Shown: one piece after another, positions 35,101 to 42,949 of the stretch
How positions within the stretch are numbered: the stretch's first letter is position 1
Layout of the letters: each line of letters begins with the position of its first letter
Notes under the pieces: generated by a model
Told to the model about the DNA's origin: nothing
Seen by the model: only the letters and a program-made list of their open reading frames with translations
Database searches by the model: none
Source of the DNA: Mercenaria mercenaria
Taxonomy: Eukaryota; Mollusca; Bivalvia; Venerida; Veneridae
Assembly (NCBI RefSeq): GCF_021730395.1
Contig: NW_026461775.1
Location: forward strand, 1 to 64,000
DNA: 64,000 nucleotides
Reading direction: 5' to 3'
Made by a program: the position numbers and the translations under genes

Positions 35101-37524
35101 TAAAAAGTTCTACTTTCTTTAACTATTATAAACAAGTCAATGTGACCGACGACTCTATACTATAAACGACGTCGACGTTAAGGCTTTATTACACTATAGT
35201 TTATTATCAATTTTATGTAATTGACGCGACGTCAGATATGTGATAAAATAATATAAGATTCTTTCACCGGTTGTAGGTGCAGATGGGAATTTCCGGCCTC
35301 GAGAGTTACCCGAGAGCCGGAAATTCCCATCTGCACCTACAACTAGTGACAGAATCTTTTTCTTGTATACCATATTAAAGAAATGAAAATAGAAATAAAA
35401 TCAATCGAACGGCTTTCTTTTTAGAACTATTTCTTCTAGCAGCGTGTTTAAACAAAGCGCGGGAAACCAACGTCCGTAAACAGGAAAGACGTCATGACGT
35501 TTCAAAGACAAATAACAATGTTTAGTTCCGGTTTTGTTTTATCGGTTGCAGCGTAACGTTATGAATTTTTGATAAATAACGTTTTTTGCATCGAGAAATA
35601 TACTATCAGGAAACAAGAGGAACTGTCAAGGTATCGGATTTTTACTCCGTTCTATGAAATAAAATGTAAATTGCTACATATATGTAGTTCGTAATACGTC
35701 ATTTACAGCACGAGAGTCATCTTACACCCCGGGGTGTAAGATGGATTTTTCGAGCACCGATGAAAATACCGGAAATCCCCGTCTGGTATGCAAGAAAGTA
35801 ACTTTTTTTCAAGCTAGGTATGATGGGTTTAACGTGCATTTATTTCGACTTTACTGAGTTCACATTATGTTTTTACCCACTTCAGACTGAAAAAAGTGGC
35901 CGAACGTAAGTTGGAAATGTAGTTTTGCAGTTTTGAACGGCTAATTTACGAAGTCTTGAAACTGATACAAACACCACTATGTGCTTGAAACCTCCCTTAG
36001 GTTGAAAGAGGCGGTGGACTTCTTTCATGTGAGGAAGCCAGCCAGCTGGTTCACAGAGCGCCGCTGGTTCCACTCAGGTGCCCTCTCATGCCTTAGCTAG
36101 TGCTTGGAGGTGCACCTGATATCTTCCTCTACTACAAAACTAAAGCTAGAAAATGCAAAATGAGAGTGGTCTACATCGTCTCTCAACACAATCAGCAACC
36201 ACCCTTAATAAGAATGTTAACTGTCACATCATACGAGTATATAAATCAAAATATAGTCACTTTATGCCTCGTGTAAATAGTCATATAAACCTGCAAAGGT
36301 CAGTAAAAAAGGGAAATCTCACGTAATTGACGGAAAAGGGATATCTACATAACAGACATATACGTGAATCCTTCACATTCAAAGTATTCCGTTTTTAGTG
36401 TCAAACAGGTGATACATTCGATTGCGCGTTTTAGTTGTGCCTGAGTGGTATTGTTACTGTTACGATACATCGAGAGAATGGCAATTCTTCAGGGGAGGGC
36501 CCCCGATAATGTTGTTATAACTTCTGGCCCAACCCTTTTGTATATTTACATCGATGTATTTATGTATGCTTGTTGTATGTGTGTGTATTGAATATGTATA
36601 TATATATATATATATAAATAATTTTAAAAATATGATTAAAGTAATGGCGATAAAGCATCTGTCAAAAATGGTATTTCTGTAACTTTGATTTTTTACTTTC
36701 AAATATATGTTCAATTTACATGTAATATCTGTAATAACTCATAAGGGTCTCATAAAAAGAGACATGACATTTAAGTATTTTTGTATTTTATCACTACAAT
36801 TATGTTTTTACAGGTTAAACTAGTAGGGGTTAAACTACGAGTAGAAGCACGTGTTGCTAAACACTTCTTCGAGACTCCAATCAGAAAGATCGTCAGCCAC
36901 GTTAAAGACTTGCTGCAAGAACCAGTAAACCAAGGAGTTGCTGCCATTCTCATGGTTGGTGGATTTTCTGAGTCGCAAATGTTACAAGAAGCCATAAGAA
37001 ACAATTTTCCCAGTCTAGGAGTTATCGTCCCTAATGAAGCTGGTTTGGTTGTCCTAAAAGGTGCGGTGATCTTTGGCCATGACACATCGACCTTTACAGA
37101 AAGAGTAAGCAAATACACATATGGCGTGCGTATTAATAATAATTTCGATCCTAATAAACATCCAATAGAAAAGAAAATAACAATTGAAGATAAATTGTAT
37201 TGTAAGGATATCTTTTCTGTCCATGTACATGCTGGTCAAACGCTAGTTGTCGGACAGGCACAAACGAAAAAATCTTACGTCACGATAGATAGTGAGGCGA
37301 ATAGTGTGCCAATTGAAATTTATGCCACCTTGAATTTACAGCCGAAATACACAGACGATGCTGGGTGTGAGAAGATTGGCATTGTGACAGTTCCTGTGTC
37401 CGGACGTGGTATTGGTAGAGAAGTAACAGTAAAAATGATATTCGGCGGTACTGAAATAGACATTGAATGCATGGAAGTAGCTACTGGAAAGATTACGCAT
37501 GGAATAGTGGACTTCCTCACATGA
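7975..37524 (+). CDS. HSPA12: HSPA12-like Hsp70-family ATPase, 7 exons
   Basis: Exons are 7975-8119, 26111-26261, 27072-27298, 28837-28989, 33193-33327, 33699-33907 and 36814-37524, together coding for about 577 residues, near the usual HSPA12 length. The Hsp70 ATPase landmarks appear in order: phosphate-1 loop [11 protein letters not shown] (exon 1), the [13 protein letters not shown] segment (exon 3), LEP plus AASLYC (exon 4), phosphate-2 [15 protein letters not shown] split across exons 4 and 5, and the adenosine motif [11 protein letters not shown] (exon 7). HSPA12 proteins are distant cytosolic Hsp70 relatives, much expanded in bivalves and linked to stress and immune responses. All splice phases agree, but exons 2, 3 and 4 each lack one base. 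The gene is therefore either a young pseudogene or affected by consensus error. Intron 1 carries a Polinton, and intron 4 uses a GC donor. A 5' exon may be missing. Confidence 0.85.
8285..9015. repeat. 62-bp minisatellite, about 12 degenerate units
   Basis: The core TTTCTAACGCGGTCCGCAAG, followed by TAAGCTGGATACTGCA and TTAAGCTGGTCCATTCGTAA, recurs about every 62 bases from roughly 8290 to 9010, with 70-90 percent agreement between units. It lies in intron 1 of the HSPA12-like gene. The array is cut by the Polinton, whose first base follows GCATTA in the last unit; a further unit is found right of the element at 25848-25955. Confidence 0.85.
9016..9140. repeat. Polinton left terminal inverted repeat
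   Basis: About 125 bases match, inverted, the right end at 25715-25841. Shared landmarks in order are GTAG-AAAG-AATT, TTGTTTGTGC, a CTTGGTCCAACCGACCAAT block and TTTAAACCC. Confidence 0.8.
9330..9540 (+). pseudogene. Polinton PLA2-like domain remnant
   Basis: A stretch around 9390-9490 encodes the hallmark of parvovirus-VP1-type phospholipase A2 domains: a Gly-rich Ca2+ loop, then a His-Asp catalytic signature followed by Cys-Tyr. Such domains are known from parvovirus capsid proteins and from some Polinton-like elements. The gene is broken. Confidence 0.6.
9660..10620 (+). pseudogene. Polinton integrase with chromodomain, broken
   Basis: Segments match the retrovirus-type integrase core of Polintons (the [18 protein letters not shown] and KEF regions), and near 10.5 kb an ALVKWKG block fits the C-terminal chromodomain that Polinton integrases usually carry. 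Position next to a terminal repeat and plus orientation agree with the family layout. The frame is broken many times. Confidence 0.8.
10690..10880 (+). pseudogene. Polinton small membrane protein remnant
   Basis: Encodes a segment with W-E-S-K-Y-W followed by a hydrophobic stretch and [16 protein letters not shown]. This resembles the short membrane proteins found beside Polinton integrases. The function is unknown and the frame is broken. Confidence 0.4.
13600..15850 (+). pseudogene. Polinton DNA polymerase B traces
   Basis: Short stretches are compatible with protein-primed family B polymerase, notably a GPFIDSF and SGDNLV pair near 14.1 kb (resembling the exonuclease-region D-S-F-x-F...LxNLV pattern) and a PGVEFVGLK stretch near 15.7 kb close to where the C terminus would lie. 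The text is so distorted that extent and frame are not reliable. Confidence 0.45.
16100..21540 (-). pseudogene. Polinton minus-strand block, possibly capsid side
   Basis: Base composition flips here from A-rich to T-rich on the plus strand, which suggests minus-strand coding since the other Polinton genes are A-rich in sense. A segment near 18.42-18.50 kb reads [17 protein letters not shown] on the minus strand, reminiscent of the N-terminal half of Polinton major capsid proteins. Assignment is tentative and everything here is broken. Confidence 0.3.
21550..24000 (+). pseudogene. Polinton plus-strand block, unidentified
   Basis: The plus strand is again A-rich, implying plus-sense genes. No family could be named with confidence because frames are short and the text distorted. 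Confidence 0.2.
24000..25714. other. Polinton right part, unidentified
   Basis: Strand composition flips again to T/G-rich. There is a run of about 18 G at 24727-24744 and a locally GC-rich stretch at 24630-24800. No domain was recognised. Confidence 0.25.
25715..25841. repeat. Polinton right terminal inverted repeat
   Basis: Inverted match to 9016-9140, including ATTGGTCGTTGGACCAAG and the terminal AATTTCTTTTCTAC. It is followed directly by GCATTT, the partner of GCATTA at the left end. Confidence 0.8.
25848..25955. repeat. Detached unit of the 62-bp minisatellite
   Basis: The sequence after the right target duplication can be aligned to the array unit at 8285-9015 (TTACAGCGGGTCC against TTAAGCTGGTCC, later CGCTGTTTAAGCTTGGGCCC against TGCATGTTAAGCTGGTCC), allowing for the homopolymer inflation seen here. 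It shows that the Polinton split the array. Confidence 0.6.
26111..26261 (+). CDS. HSPA12: HSPA12-like exon 2
   Basis: The acceptor TTCCTTTTAG ends at 26110 and the donor CCAG|GTACAT falls at 26261/26262. The exon encodes [20 protein letters not shown], then, in another frame, [16 protein letters not shown], both typical of HSPA12. Length is 151 where the flanking phases require 152; one base is missing near 26190-26193 (GACTAGCG, where GACTTAGCG would keep the frame). Confidence 0.85.
26340..26792. mobile_element. TIR-bearing repeat with tRNA-like insert
   Basis: CTTAAAGGCACTGATCTCCAG at the left and CTGGAGGTCAGTGCTCTTAAG at the right form inverted ends of an element of about 450 bp in intron 2. 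Inside, on the minus strand near 26478-26560, a tRNA-like stretch ends in GGGTTAGATTCCGGACTCG. Pieces sharing the CTCCAGATCGT end also appear near 39.60 and 40.73 kb. Confidence 0.5.
27072..27298 (+). CDS. HSPA12: HSPA12-like exon 3
   Basis: The acceptor AAATTTAG ends at 27071 and the donor AGAG|GTAAGC falls at 27298/27299. It encodes [29 protein letters not shown] and, after a frame change near 27220, [20 protein letters not shown]. The exon has 227 bases where 228 would keep phase 0-0, so one base is missing (ACGAAATAC, where ACGGAAATAC would keep the frame). Confidence 0.85.
27299..28836. other. Intron 3 with a diverged direct repeat
   Basis: Two copies of about 95 bp at roughly 27975-28070 and 28665-28760 share ATTTCC-CGGAAAATACCAAA and GG-GTTTCCC, and lie in the same orientation. 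No other gene is seen here. Confidence 0.45.
28837..28989 (+). CDS. HSPA12: HSPA12-like exon 4 (before the phosphate-2 loop)
   Basis: The acceptor ATTTAAG ends at 28836. It encodes [14 protein letters not shown], then in a shifted frame [16 protein letters not shown] and YLFLDAGG, the segment that precedes the second phosphate loop. The donor is GGAG|GCAAGT, a GC-type splice site with otherwise ideal consensus. Length is 153 where phase needs 154; one base is missing in CCGAAGCAG (CCGGAAGCAG would keep the frame). Confidence 0.8.
28999..29388. mobile_element. Repeat with GTCTCCCAC/GTGGGAGAC inverted ends
   Basis: Begins with a hairpin ATGTCTCCCAC...GTGGGAGACAT (29001-29033) and ends near 29388 with another GTGGGAGACATG. 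The interior includes (GTCT)n at 29050-29068 and CATCCGATCTTCACCAAACTT. No coding content is seen. It starts about 10 bases after the GC donor of exon 4. Confidence 0.55.
29700..30250. repeat. Cluster of palindromes in intron 4
   Basis: GGTGTTTTAACAG near 29857 pairs with CTGTTAAAATACC near 29903, and GAATCCCTCGGGAAACGTTGGT (30138-30159) pairs with ACCAACCAATCCCTCGGGATTC (30183-30204). The stretch is richer in CG than its surroundings and probably represents one or two foldback elements. Confidence 0.5.
30400..30660 (+). mobile_element. Bivalve tRNA-derived SINE, plus copy
   Basis: The head GTCCGCCCGCTTAACTCAAT carries a box A, and GAGAGTTCGATCTCC a box B. The body has GTATGTTCTCCGTG, CATGTGGGGAAGTT and the core GGTTAACTGCCCGCCGTTA. 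The same body occurs inverted at 30838-31035. Confidence 0.7.
30838..31035 (-). mobile_element. Same SINE, minus copy, head missing
   Basis: On the minus strand the order is GACATTGTGTCTGAAATCAT, CATGTGGGGAAGTTGGCAGT, GGTTAACTGCCCGCCGTTAC, then GGCGTTAAACCCAAAACAAA as 3' tail. It lacks the tRNA head. With the plus copy at 30400 it forms an inverted pair with arms of about 130 bases. Confidence 0.7.
31077..32695 (+). mobile_element. 1.6-kb element with ten 145-bp tandem units (HINE-like)
   Basis: The start CTCACCTGTCACGAAGTGAC contains a short hairpin and the end is GGTGAGC...GGACCATCATGGTCC TCTTGTT. GTGACCTCTCTAGAGG recurs at about 31171, 31316, 31461, 31606, 31756, 31901, 32047, 32191, 32337 and 32482, a period of 145-150. 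GCTCACC and GGTGAGC form subterminal inverted repeats and a 7-bp-stem hairpin lies close to the right end. That arrangement resembles non-autonomous Helentron-type elements; the class is an inference. Confidence 0.65.
33193..33327 (+). CDS. HSPA12: HSPA12-like exon 5 (phosphate-2 loop)
   Basis: The acceptor TTTGTTACAG ends at 33192 and the donor ACAG|GTGAAT falls at 33327/33328. It encodes [20 protein letters not shown] and then [17 protein letters not shown], with the first Gly codon completed by exon 4. The frame is intact. Confidence 0.9.
33699..33907 (+). CDS. HSPA12: HSPA12-like exon 6
   Basis: The acceptor ATTTTAAG ends at 33698 and the donor TCAG|GTACAT falls at 33907/33908. It encodes [28 protein letters not shown] and [17 protein letters not shown], a lobe II region typical of HSPA12. 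The frame is intact over 209 bases. Confidence 0.88.
34922..35066. repeat. 145-bp hairpin MITE
   Basis: GATATTACATTGTGTGTCTT at the left matches GAATATTACATTTGTGACTT read from the right; arms of about 55-60 bases (including TTTATTAAACGAGTTGAATA against TTCATTAAACTCGTTGAATA) flank a short CG-containing loop. Confidence 0.7.
35255..35359. repeat. 105-bp near-perfect hairpin
   Basis: TTGTAGGTGCAGATGGGAAT TTCCGGC at 35271-35297 is repeated inverted at 35315-35341, with outer arms AAGATTCTTTCAC and GTGACAGAATCTT. The loop is about 17 bases. The high arm identity suggests a recent element. Confidence 0.75.
35718..35743. repeat. 26-bp perfect palindrome
   Basis: CATCTTACACCCC is followed without a loop by its exact reverse complement. 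It may be the inner end of the same repeat that carries the 35255 hairpin, because TTTCTTGTATACCA (35359-35372) recurs inverted as TTTCTTGCATACCA just right of it. Confidence 0.65.
35865..36165 (+). mobile_element. SINE-like fragment
   Basis: Segments (CATGTGAGGAAGCCAGCC, CAGCTGGTTCACAG, CAGGTGC, and on the minus strand GAGGAAGATATCAGGTGC) correspond to the body of the SINE at 5877-6092, in opposite orientation and more diverged. The tRNA head is not seen. Confidence 0.4.
36814..37524 (+). CDS. HSPA12: HSPA12-like terminal exon 7
   Basis: The acceptor TTTTTACAG ends at 36813 and the stop codon TGA is at 37522-37524. The 236 residues contain [17 protein letters not shown] (adenosine motif), [17 protein letters not shown] and a C-terminal beta-rich part. 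The frame is intact throughout, which contrasts with exons 2-4. The typical HSPA12 end region is present, so the 3' end of the coding sequence is complete. Confidence 0.92.
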   Translation, partial: VKLVGVKLRVEARVAKHFFETPIRKIVSHVKDLLQEPVNQGVAAILMVGGFSESQMLQEAIRNNFPSLGVIVPNEAGLVVLKGAVIFGHDTSTFTERVSKYTYGVRINNNFDPNKHPIEKKITIEDKLYCKDIFSVHVHAGQTLVVGQAQTKKSYVTIDSEANSVPIEIYATLNLQPKYTDDAGCEKIGIVTVPVSGRGIGREVTVKMIFGGTEIDIECMEVATGKITHGIVDFLT

Positions 37525-37746
37525 TGCCTTACACTATAAAAATGCTTTTTCTTTTATTTTCAGTGATAAAATGATGAAATACGAAATTCTTAAACATGAA
37601 CAGGAAGCATGTTAGGCAGTCAGGAGTTATTTTTATCAGCTTTATTGCATTTTGATTTTAAAATAAGTAAATATAATATTGAACTAAAACATTATAATGA
37701 ACGCTAGGCGAACCAATATGTGAGAAATGTTTTTATCATCAGCATC

Positions 37747-37784
<38 letters not shown>

Positions 37785-40700
37785 AAAGCACTCTTTTCAC
37801 TTGTAAACACGTTCAAAGGAAGCAGACATATACTTATATTAAACGAACCTTGTACTGGTGTTGTTGAATAATGAGGAAATTTTAAAACGTCTCATTCAGT
37901 CAGTGGAAGAATTTGTTACAGGCACTTTTTTCTAATATGTTTATTTATCATATATGCACAATGAAATAAGGTTATCAATCATTATACTTCTACGCTACCT
38001 GAAACATTACTACCCATTTCGCAACTCGTATTCGGATTAGTTATATTCCGATATATGGGTACTTAATTGGCCTTCGGTAAGTAATACCAAATATCTTTCA
38101 AAGTCGATACACTTTTAGAATATACTAGTAGATAAAAAACCCGGATATCCAATAATAAAGGTATAATTTGAATTCAACGTAGGATAACACTTTCGTATGT
38201 GACTTTGGCCTAATGAAAAACCTTGAGGAGATGCGCTATATTACAGTCTGTCCGGTATACGTTCGGTGACTCTCCGGGACTGAGAACAGCTGAATAGTGT
38301 CTGTGACATAATAACCTTTCAACAAAGACTTTTTCTATTACACGTTCATTTAATAAGAATGTAAGTCGATAATGAGTTTACAAACATACATGTACGCGAG
38401 ACCGGGTTTTAGAATATTGTTTCCTGAAATTGTTATCGACCTAAACATGTAACAGCATTTAAGTCCAAAGGATCGTCTCACATATTTTATTGTAAATACC
38501 AAAGGCACTCGGTGGCAGTGACGATAGTTTTTCGTAAACTGGTGTACTGAATGTTGCTGCTTTATGTCTATGTTCAAATTGAAAAGTGAAATATTGTCAA
38601 GAATCACCTTTTGAACTATACTAAAGGAACCAGCGCGATTGTTGAATAATGGCTAAAGGGGTTATTGAACATTACCTTTTTACCTGATCTGACCACAGAG
38701 ATCTAAATTAAGGTAAAATTTAGTAACATCGATCTATTGGAAAATCGATAAATTTGCCTATATAAACAAAGAAGGAAAAAAATACTTAAACTTAAATAGA
38801 AAAAGTTCTATTTGGAAATCAAAAATTCGATACCCCACAAATTAAAGTTTAATTTATTCCGGATATTATGAATATTTTTTTTTTAAATATTTTAATATTT
38901 GGTTGGTCCTTTTTGACTTTAAATAGACCCACCTCAGTTCATATAGACTCTGAAGGAAACGGGTAAAAAAACTGACTTTTTCAAATATAACAGATAAAAT
39001 GAGATATTTCCCGCAAAAAATCAAAAATTCGATACCCCTAAAAATGTAGAAAAATTATTAAATTTTCGTTATGTGTAATTTGTTTTAAATTTTAGAATGG
39101 TTTGTTTGGTCCTTTTTGCATTTTAGTGTGTACAGTGAACATTTCTTAAAAAATTCCGGCTTTTTCCGCCGTCATCCGTAAGTACTCGGAAACTGTTACG
39201 GAAAATATTGTCGTCTGCTAGTCTGACTTTGTCGGTACAAATTGTTATAGCTCAAAGCCTATAAATTGTAGGCAACTTCACATTGACAAAAAAAAAAACA
39301 ACAACAAAAAAAAACCAAAACAAAAAAAAAACAGATTGTAATTAGACAATTTAAAACAAATTAATTGTTGAACTCAGAAACGCCGAAACCTAGATTCGCT
39401 GTCGTTTAAAATAACTCTATGGAGGATTTAGTGTTCAATTCGCGTTAAATATACAAATGCTTTTAATTTTCATCGCAAAATATACTTAATGCAACTAATT
39501 CTCATGTGTTTTCGTAAAGTGTAGCCTGTCAGTAATTGAGTTTCAAAGCATTCTTAAGAAATATAACGATGATTAATTTATTTATTTCCAGATACCTATA
39601 TTACGATCTGGAGACTTTTTTTATTGCGGTAGCGGTCCGGGTCCGATCTCCGACGCGGTCATCTTTTTTTCTTCATATGGGATTTTTTAATAATTTTTAA
39701 ACAAAAAAAATCATTTTCTATTATTCATAATATGACCAAACTTTAATTTGAAAGATAGCCTTGATGAACTGATAATTCTGCTTCTTTCCGAACCTCCTTT
39801 GTATATATTATTCTGTATTCTTAAATTAATGCATGTTTTTGGTAAATTCTTTAATCATTCGTTTTAAAAAATTGCGATATCTATTATTTGATTTAATTGT
39901 AACAAATATCTTAAAATTACCCTTTGACTTTTATTGTGTATTACAATATTGCCTAGGGGTAAACAATATCCGGTCAGTGTTGTTTCAAGGCGGGTCATAA
40001 AAAATATGTTACCCCATTTACTATAAGTGATAGGTATTTTTATGGTTTTATGGTTTTTGCGTTGTAATATGTCTTTCACTTTCTTCTGTCTTTATATAGT
40101 ATTTTCCCTTTCTTTCATGAAATTAGTTTTTACGATTTTTACCCTTATTTAATGAATCGTATGACTGTAGAAAGAATCAGTACAAATTTAGAATTCACAT
40201 CGTTAACAGTGTTGTTCCGTAAATATCTACTGAGTAAAGATCCTGGCCCAAATTTCACGAAAAATCTTAAGTTATTACTTAGTTAAGTCTGCTATTCTAA
40301 AATTGAGATATTGATGAAGTTATTGTTATTTAATGTTGTTGTTTTTTCCTGTAACAATATATTTATAGTTAAAGTATACTATGGTAGAAGTATTTGTCAG
40401 CAGTACTGATTCAAGTCACGCAAATATGATATTTCTATTAAGGCACGATATAAGAAACTTAATCCTTAGTTTCTTACCATACTAAATTACAATAATGAAC
40501 ATGTCTATCTTTCAATTTGGACAGTACTATTAATTATGAAAAGGGTGCATACCAAAAAGTTACTGGCTGAATAGCAGACAGTGCAGATCATGATCAGTCT
40601 GCACGGATGTGCAGGCTGATCATGATCTACACTGATTGCAAAGGAAGAACCAATCGTGTCCAGCATGGTAAGGGTTAAGTATTTCCTTTTAAAAGTATAA

Positions 40701-42430
40701 GTCTTATTTCTATACTTCTTTTTCTTTAAAGCGACCGGCCTCCAGATCGTTCGACAACAAAAATACTTTTTAGATATCTTGAAAAAAAAAAATGCTATAT
40801 TTCTTATGAAGGCTTCAAAACTTAATTATTGACAAGCTTTATGTTGTGGAAATACATGAGAATTTGCTGTTTTTACTACCTTTTACGATGAAAATCGAAA
40901 AACGTTAGTCGTTTAGAATTTTGAAAATATTTTAGAATCAAAAGCTCATATCCTAATGTCCATAATATGTGAAAGAAAGCGCGTATAGAGGAAGTATATA
41001 CGCTTTCTAAATATTTTAGATAACATATTCATATTCTTGAATATTTATTTTATTTACAGACAGTTTCTTGTGCGTAAATATTTCTTTTCTGTACATAGAT
41101 ATACGTTAGCATGATGTTTCATGTATTAAAAAAAAAGTAAATCTATGTATTCGATGTATAAAATGTAACGATTTCTAAATATTTTAGATAACATATTCTT
41201 AAATGTTACTTTTATTTGACAATTAATAAAGTATTATATAAATTTTCGACTTGTTCCGATTTTAACTTTAATAATTATAAAAACTTCATTCAATTCAAGT
41301 ATATCGTTTAGCAAACCGCCCGCCTGTAAATGCATCAGATAATGACCAAAGATGTTAATTATCGATTTTCCCCCGTGTTACTACAACAACAACAATTAAC
41401 ACGGAAATCAACGAATCCGTCCGGTAGCGATGATATTGGATTATTGGTTTTATTGATTTTTATGATAGGTAATCTGTCCCGCTTTATCGGTTTCGAGATG
41501 TTACTAAAAGTTGGTAATGGATTATGCATGTTTTACTAGATTACGTTGTTCGAATTTTATAATGATTTTTAGTTTGACAAGTAGCATTCACTTACCATGG
41601 TCGCAACCCACTTATACTAGTAATTACATGTCGTAGTCTGCTTTCTCACCAAATGTATGTACTATAGCGATGTTCTTTTAATTATGAGATAACTAAGCAA
41701 ATTCTGCATGAAATTATGTGACGACATATCTAAGTTCTGTACACACACGCGTCTTTATTTTATTTTGCTTTTTTCTTTCCAACATCTTTTCCCTAAATGA
41801 TAAATACATATACAAACCTTTTAATTAAAGCCACATATCCCTTAATACGTGACAATAAGTAGCAACACACCGTGTTTGCATAATTATGCTTCAAATAGGT
41901 TGGGGATTAATTCAATACTATTTTTAGCGAGTTGTGCTATTTATAGCGTGTATACACCTTAATGGAAATACCCAGAGGTTAGAGTACTAAGCGTTCCGCA
42001 TTTACACTAACTGAATAATATTGTTTCATATTTACATTTAAATCTAGATCTAGTTTTTTATCGTTTTTTTCTTAATCATCTTGTTTTAGTAATACTTCAC
42101 TCTTGCGTATAATAGAACTTTGTTTACAAAATTACATATGCAAAATCTAATACCCAGTTTATTTTTGCTTCTAGGTTCAGTCTTATACATGTATGAACGT
42201 CAATGATCGATACGATATTCCAGCGAAATTTTATTGTTGATTTATAATTCAAATTAACCTGTATACATTTACGAAACTTAACAGCTTTTTTATGTAAGGT
42301 ACATTTAAAAGACTGCCTAATAACAAGTTTTGTTAACCTCTATTTATATATAACGTTTGTTAAATTAGCACGTAGATCTATTGACTCTGTTTTTCAGCTA
42401 AATCCACATCCAGTCCTGACGAGTCATGTA
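37525..42430. other. Intergenic, repeats only
   Basis: Contains an (ATT)n run at about 37757-37783, two diverged copies of a roughly 175-bp repeat near 38818-39130 sharing TCAAAAATTCGATACCCC and TTTGGTCCTTTTTG, an A-rich stretch at 39288-39332, a hairpin at 40579, pieces of a CTCCAGATCGT-ended repeat near 39.60 and 40.74 kb, and a 27-bp direct repeat TTTCTAAATATTTTAGATAA at about 41005 and 41172. No gene recognised. Confidence 0.5.
40579..40634. repeat. 56-bp hairpin
   Basis: CAGTGCAGATCATGATCAGTCTGCAC is followed by GGAT and its imperfect inverted copy GTGCAGGCTGATCATGATCTACACTG. It is probably the core of a larger foldback repeat. Confidence 0.6.
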
Positions 42431-42715
42431 TATAAGCTGGTTCATACATTCTGAATAATGTCATTCTTATCATATGTTCTACTTGTAACTGAAGTATTCT
42501 ATGAGAATGTATATATAAGCTGGTTCATGTATTCTGAATAATGTCATTTATCATAAATTCTACTTGCAACTGAATAGTTTTACGAAAACTTTACATATAA
42601 GCTGGTTCATACATTCTGAATAATGTTATTGTTATCATAAATTCTAATTGTAACTGAAGTATTCTACGTAAATGTATTTATAAGCTGATTCATACATTCT
42701 GAATAATGACATTGA
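42431..42715. repeat. Four tandem units of about 83 bp
   Basis: TATAAGCTGGTTCATACATT CTGAATAATG recurs at about 42431, 42513, 42596 and 42679, each followed by an ATCATAAATTCTA-CTTG-AACTGAA stretch. It lies 0.3 kb upstream of the LINE at 42.95 kb. Confidence 0.75.
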
Positions 42716-42949
42716 ATTAGCGTGTTTTCGAAAGACTGTGTATGTGGATGTAAAATGCTCATATACTTTGTGTGGAACTATATTTGTGTGTCATGTATGT
42801 TATTTATAATTTGTTAAGTGACAAGTCCATGTAGAATTCTCTTCATACTAAGCGAAGTGCAGTCAGATTCACATCATCTTATTTTTTTTTTTAACAATAG
42901 CATTGTCACTAAATAATTAAGTATGTGAACAAAATTGTCCTTACCTTTT

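Larger units (their letters stand above)
33908..36813. other. Intron 6, repeat-bearing
   Basis: Holds the palindromic elements at 34922, 35255 and 35718, a SINE-like fragment near 35.87-36.16 kb and a short (AT)n at about 36597-36616. No other coding exon is seen. Confidence 0.5.

Noticed and set aside
36460-36714. Minus-strand frame of 84 codons
   Set aside because: Crosses an (AT)n run in intron 6 of the HSPA12-like gene and has no domain.
36771-37520. Minus-strand frames of 61-115 codons
   Set aside because: Antisense shadows of the intact HSPA12 terminal exon.
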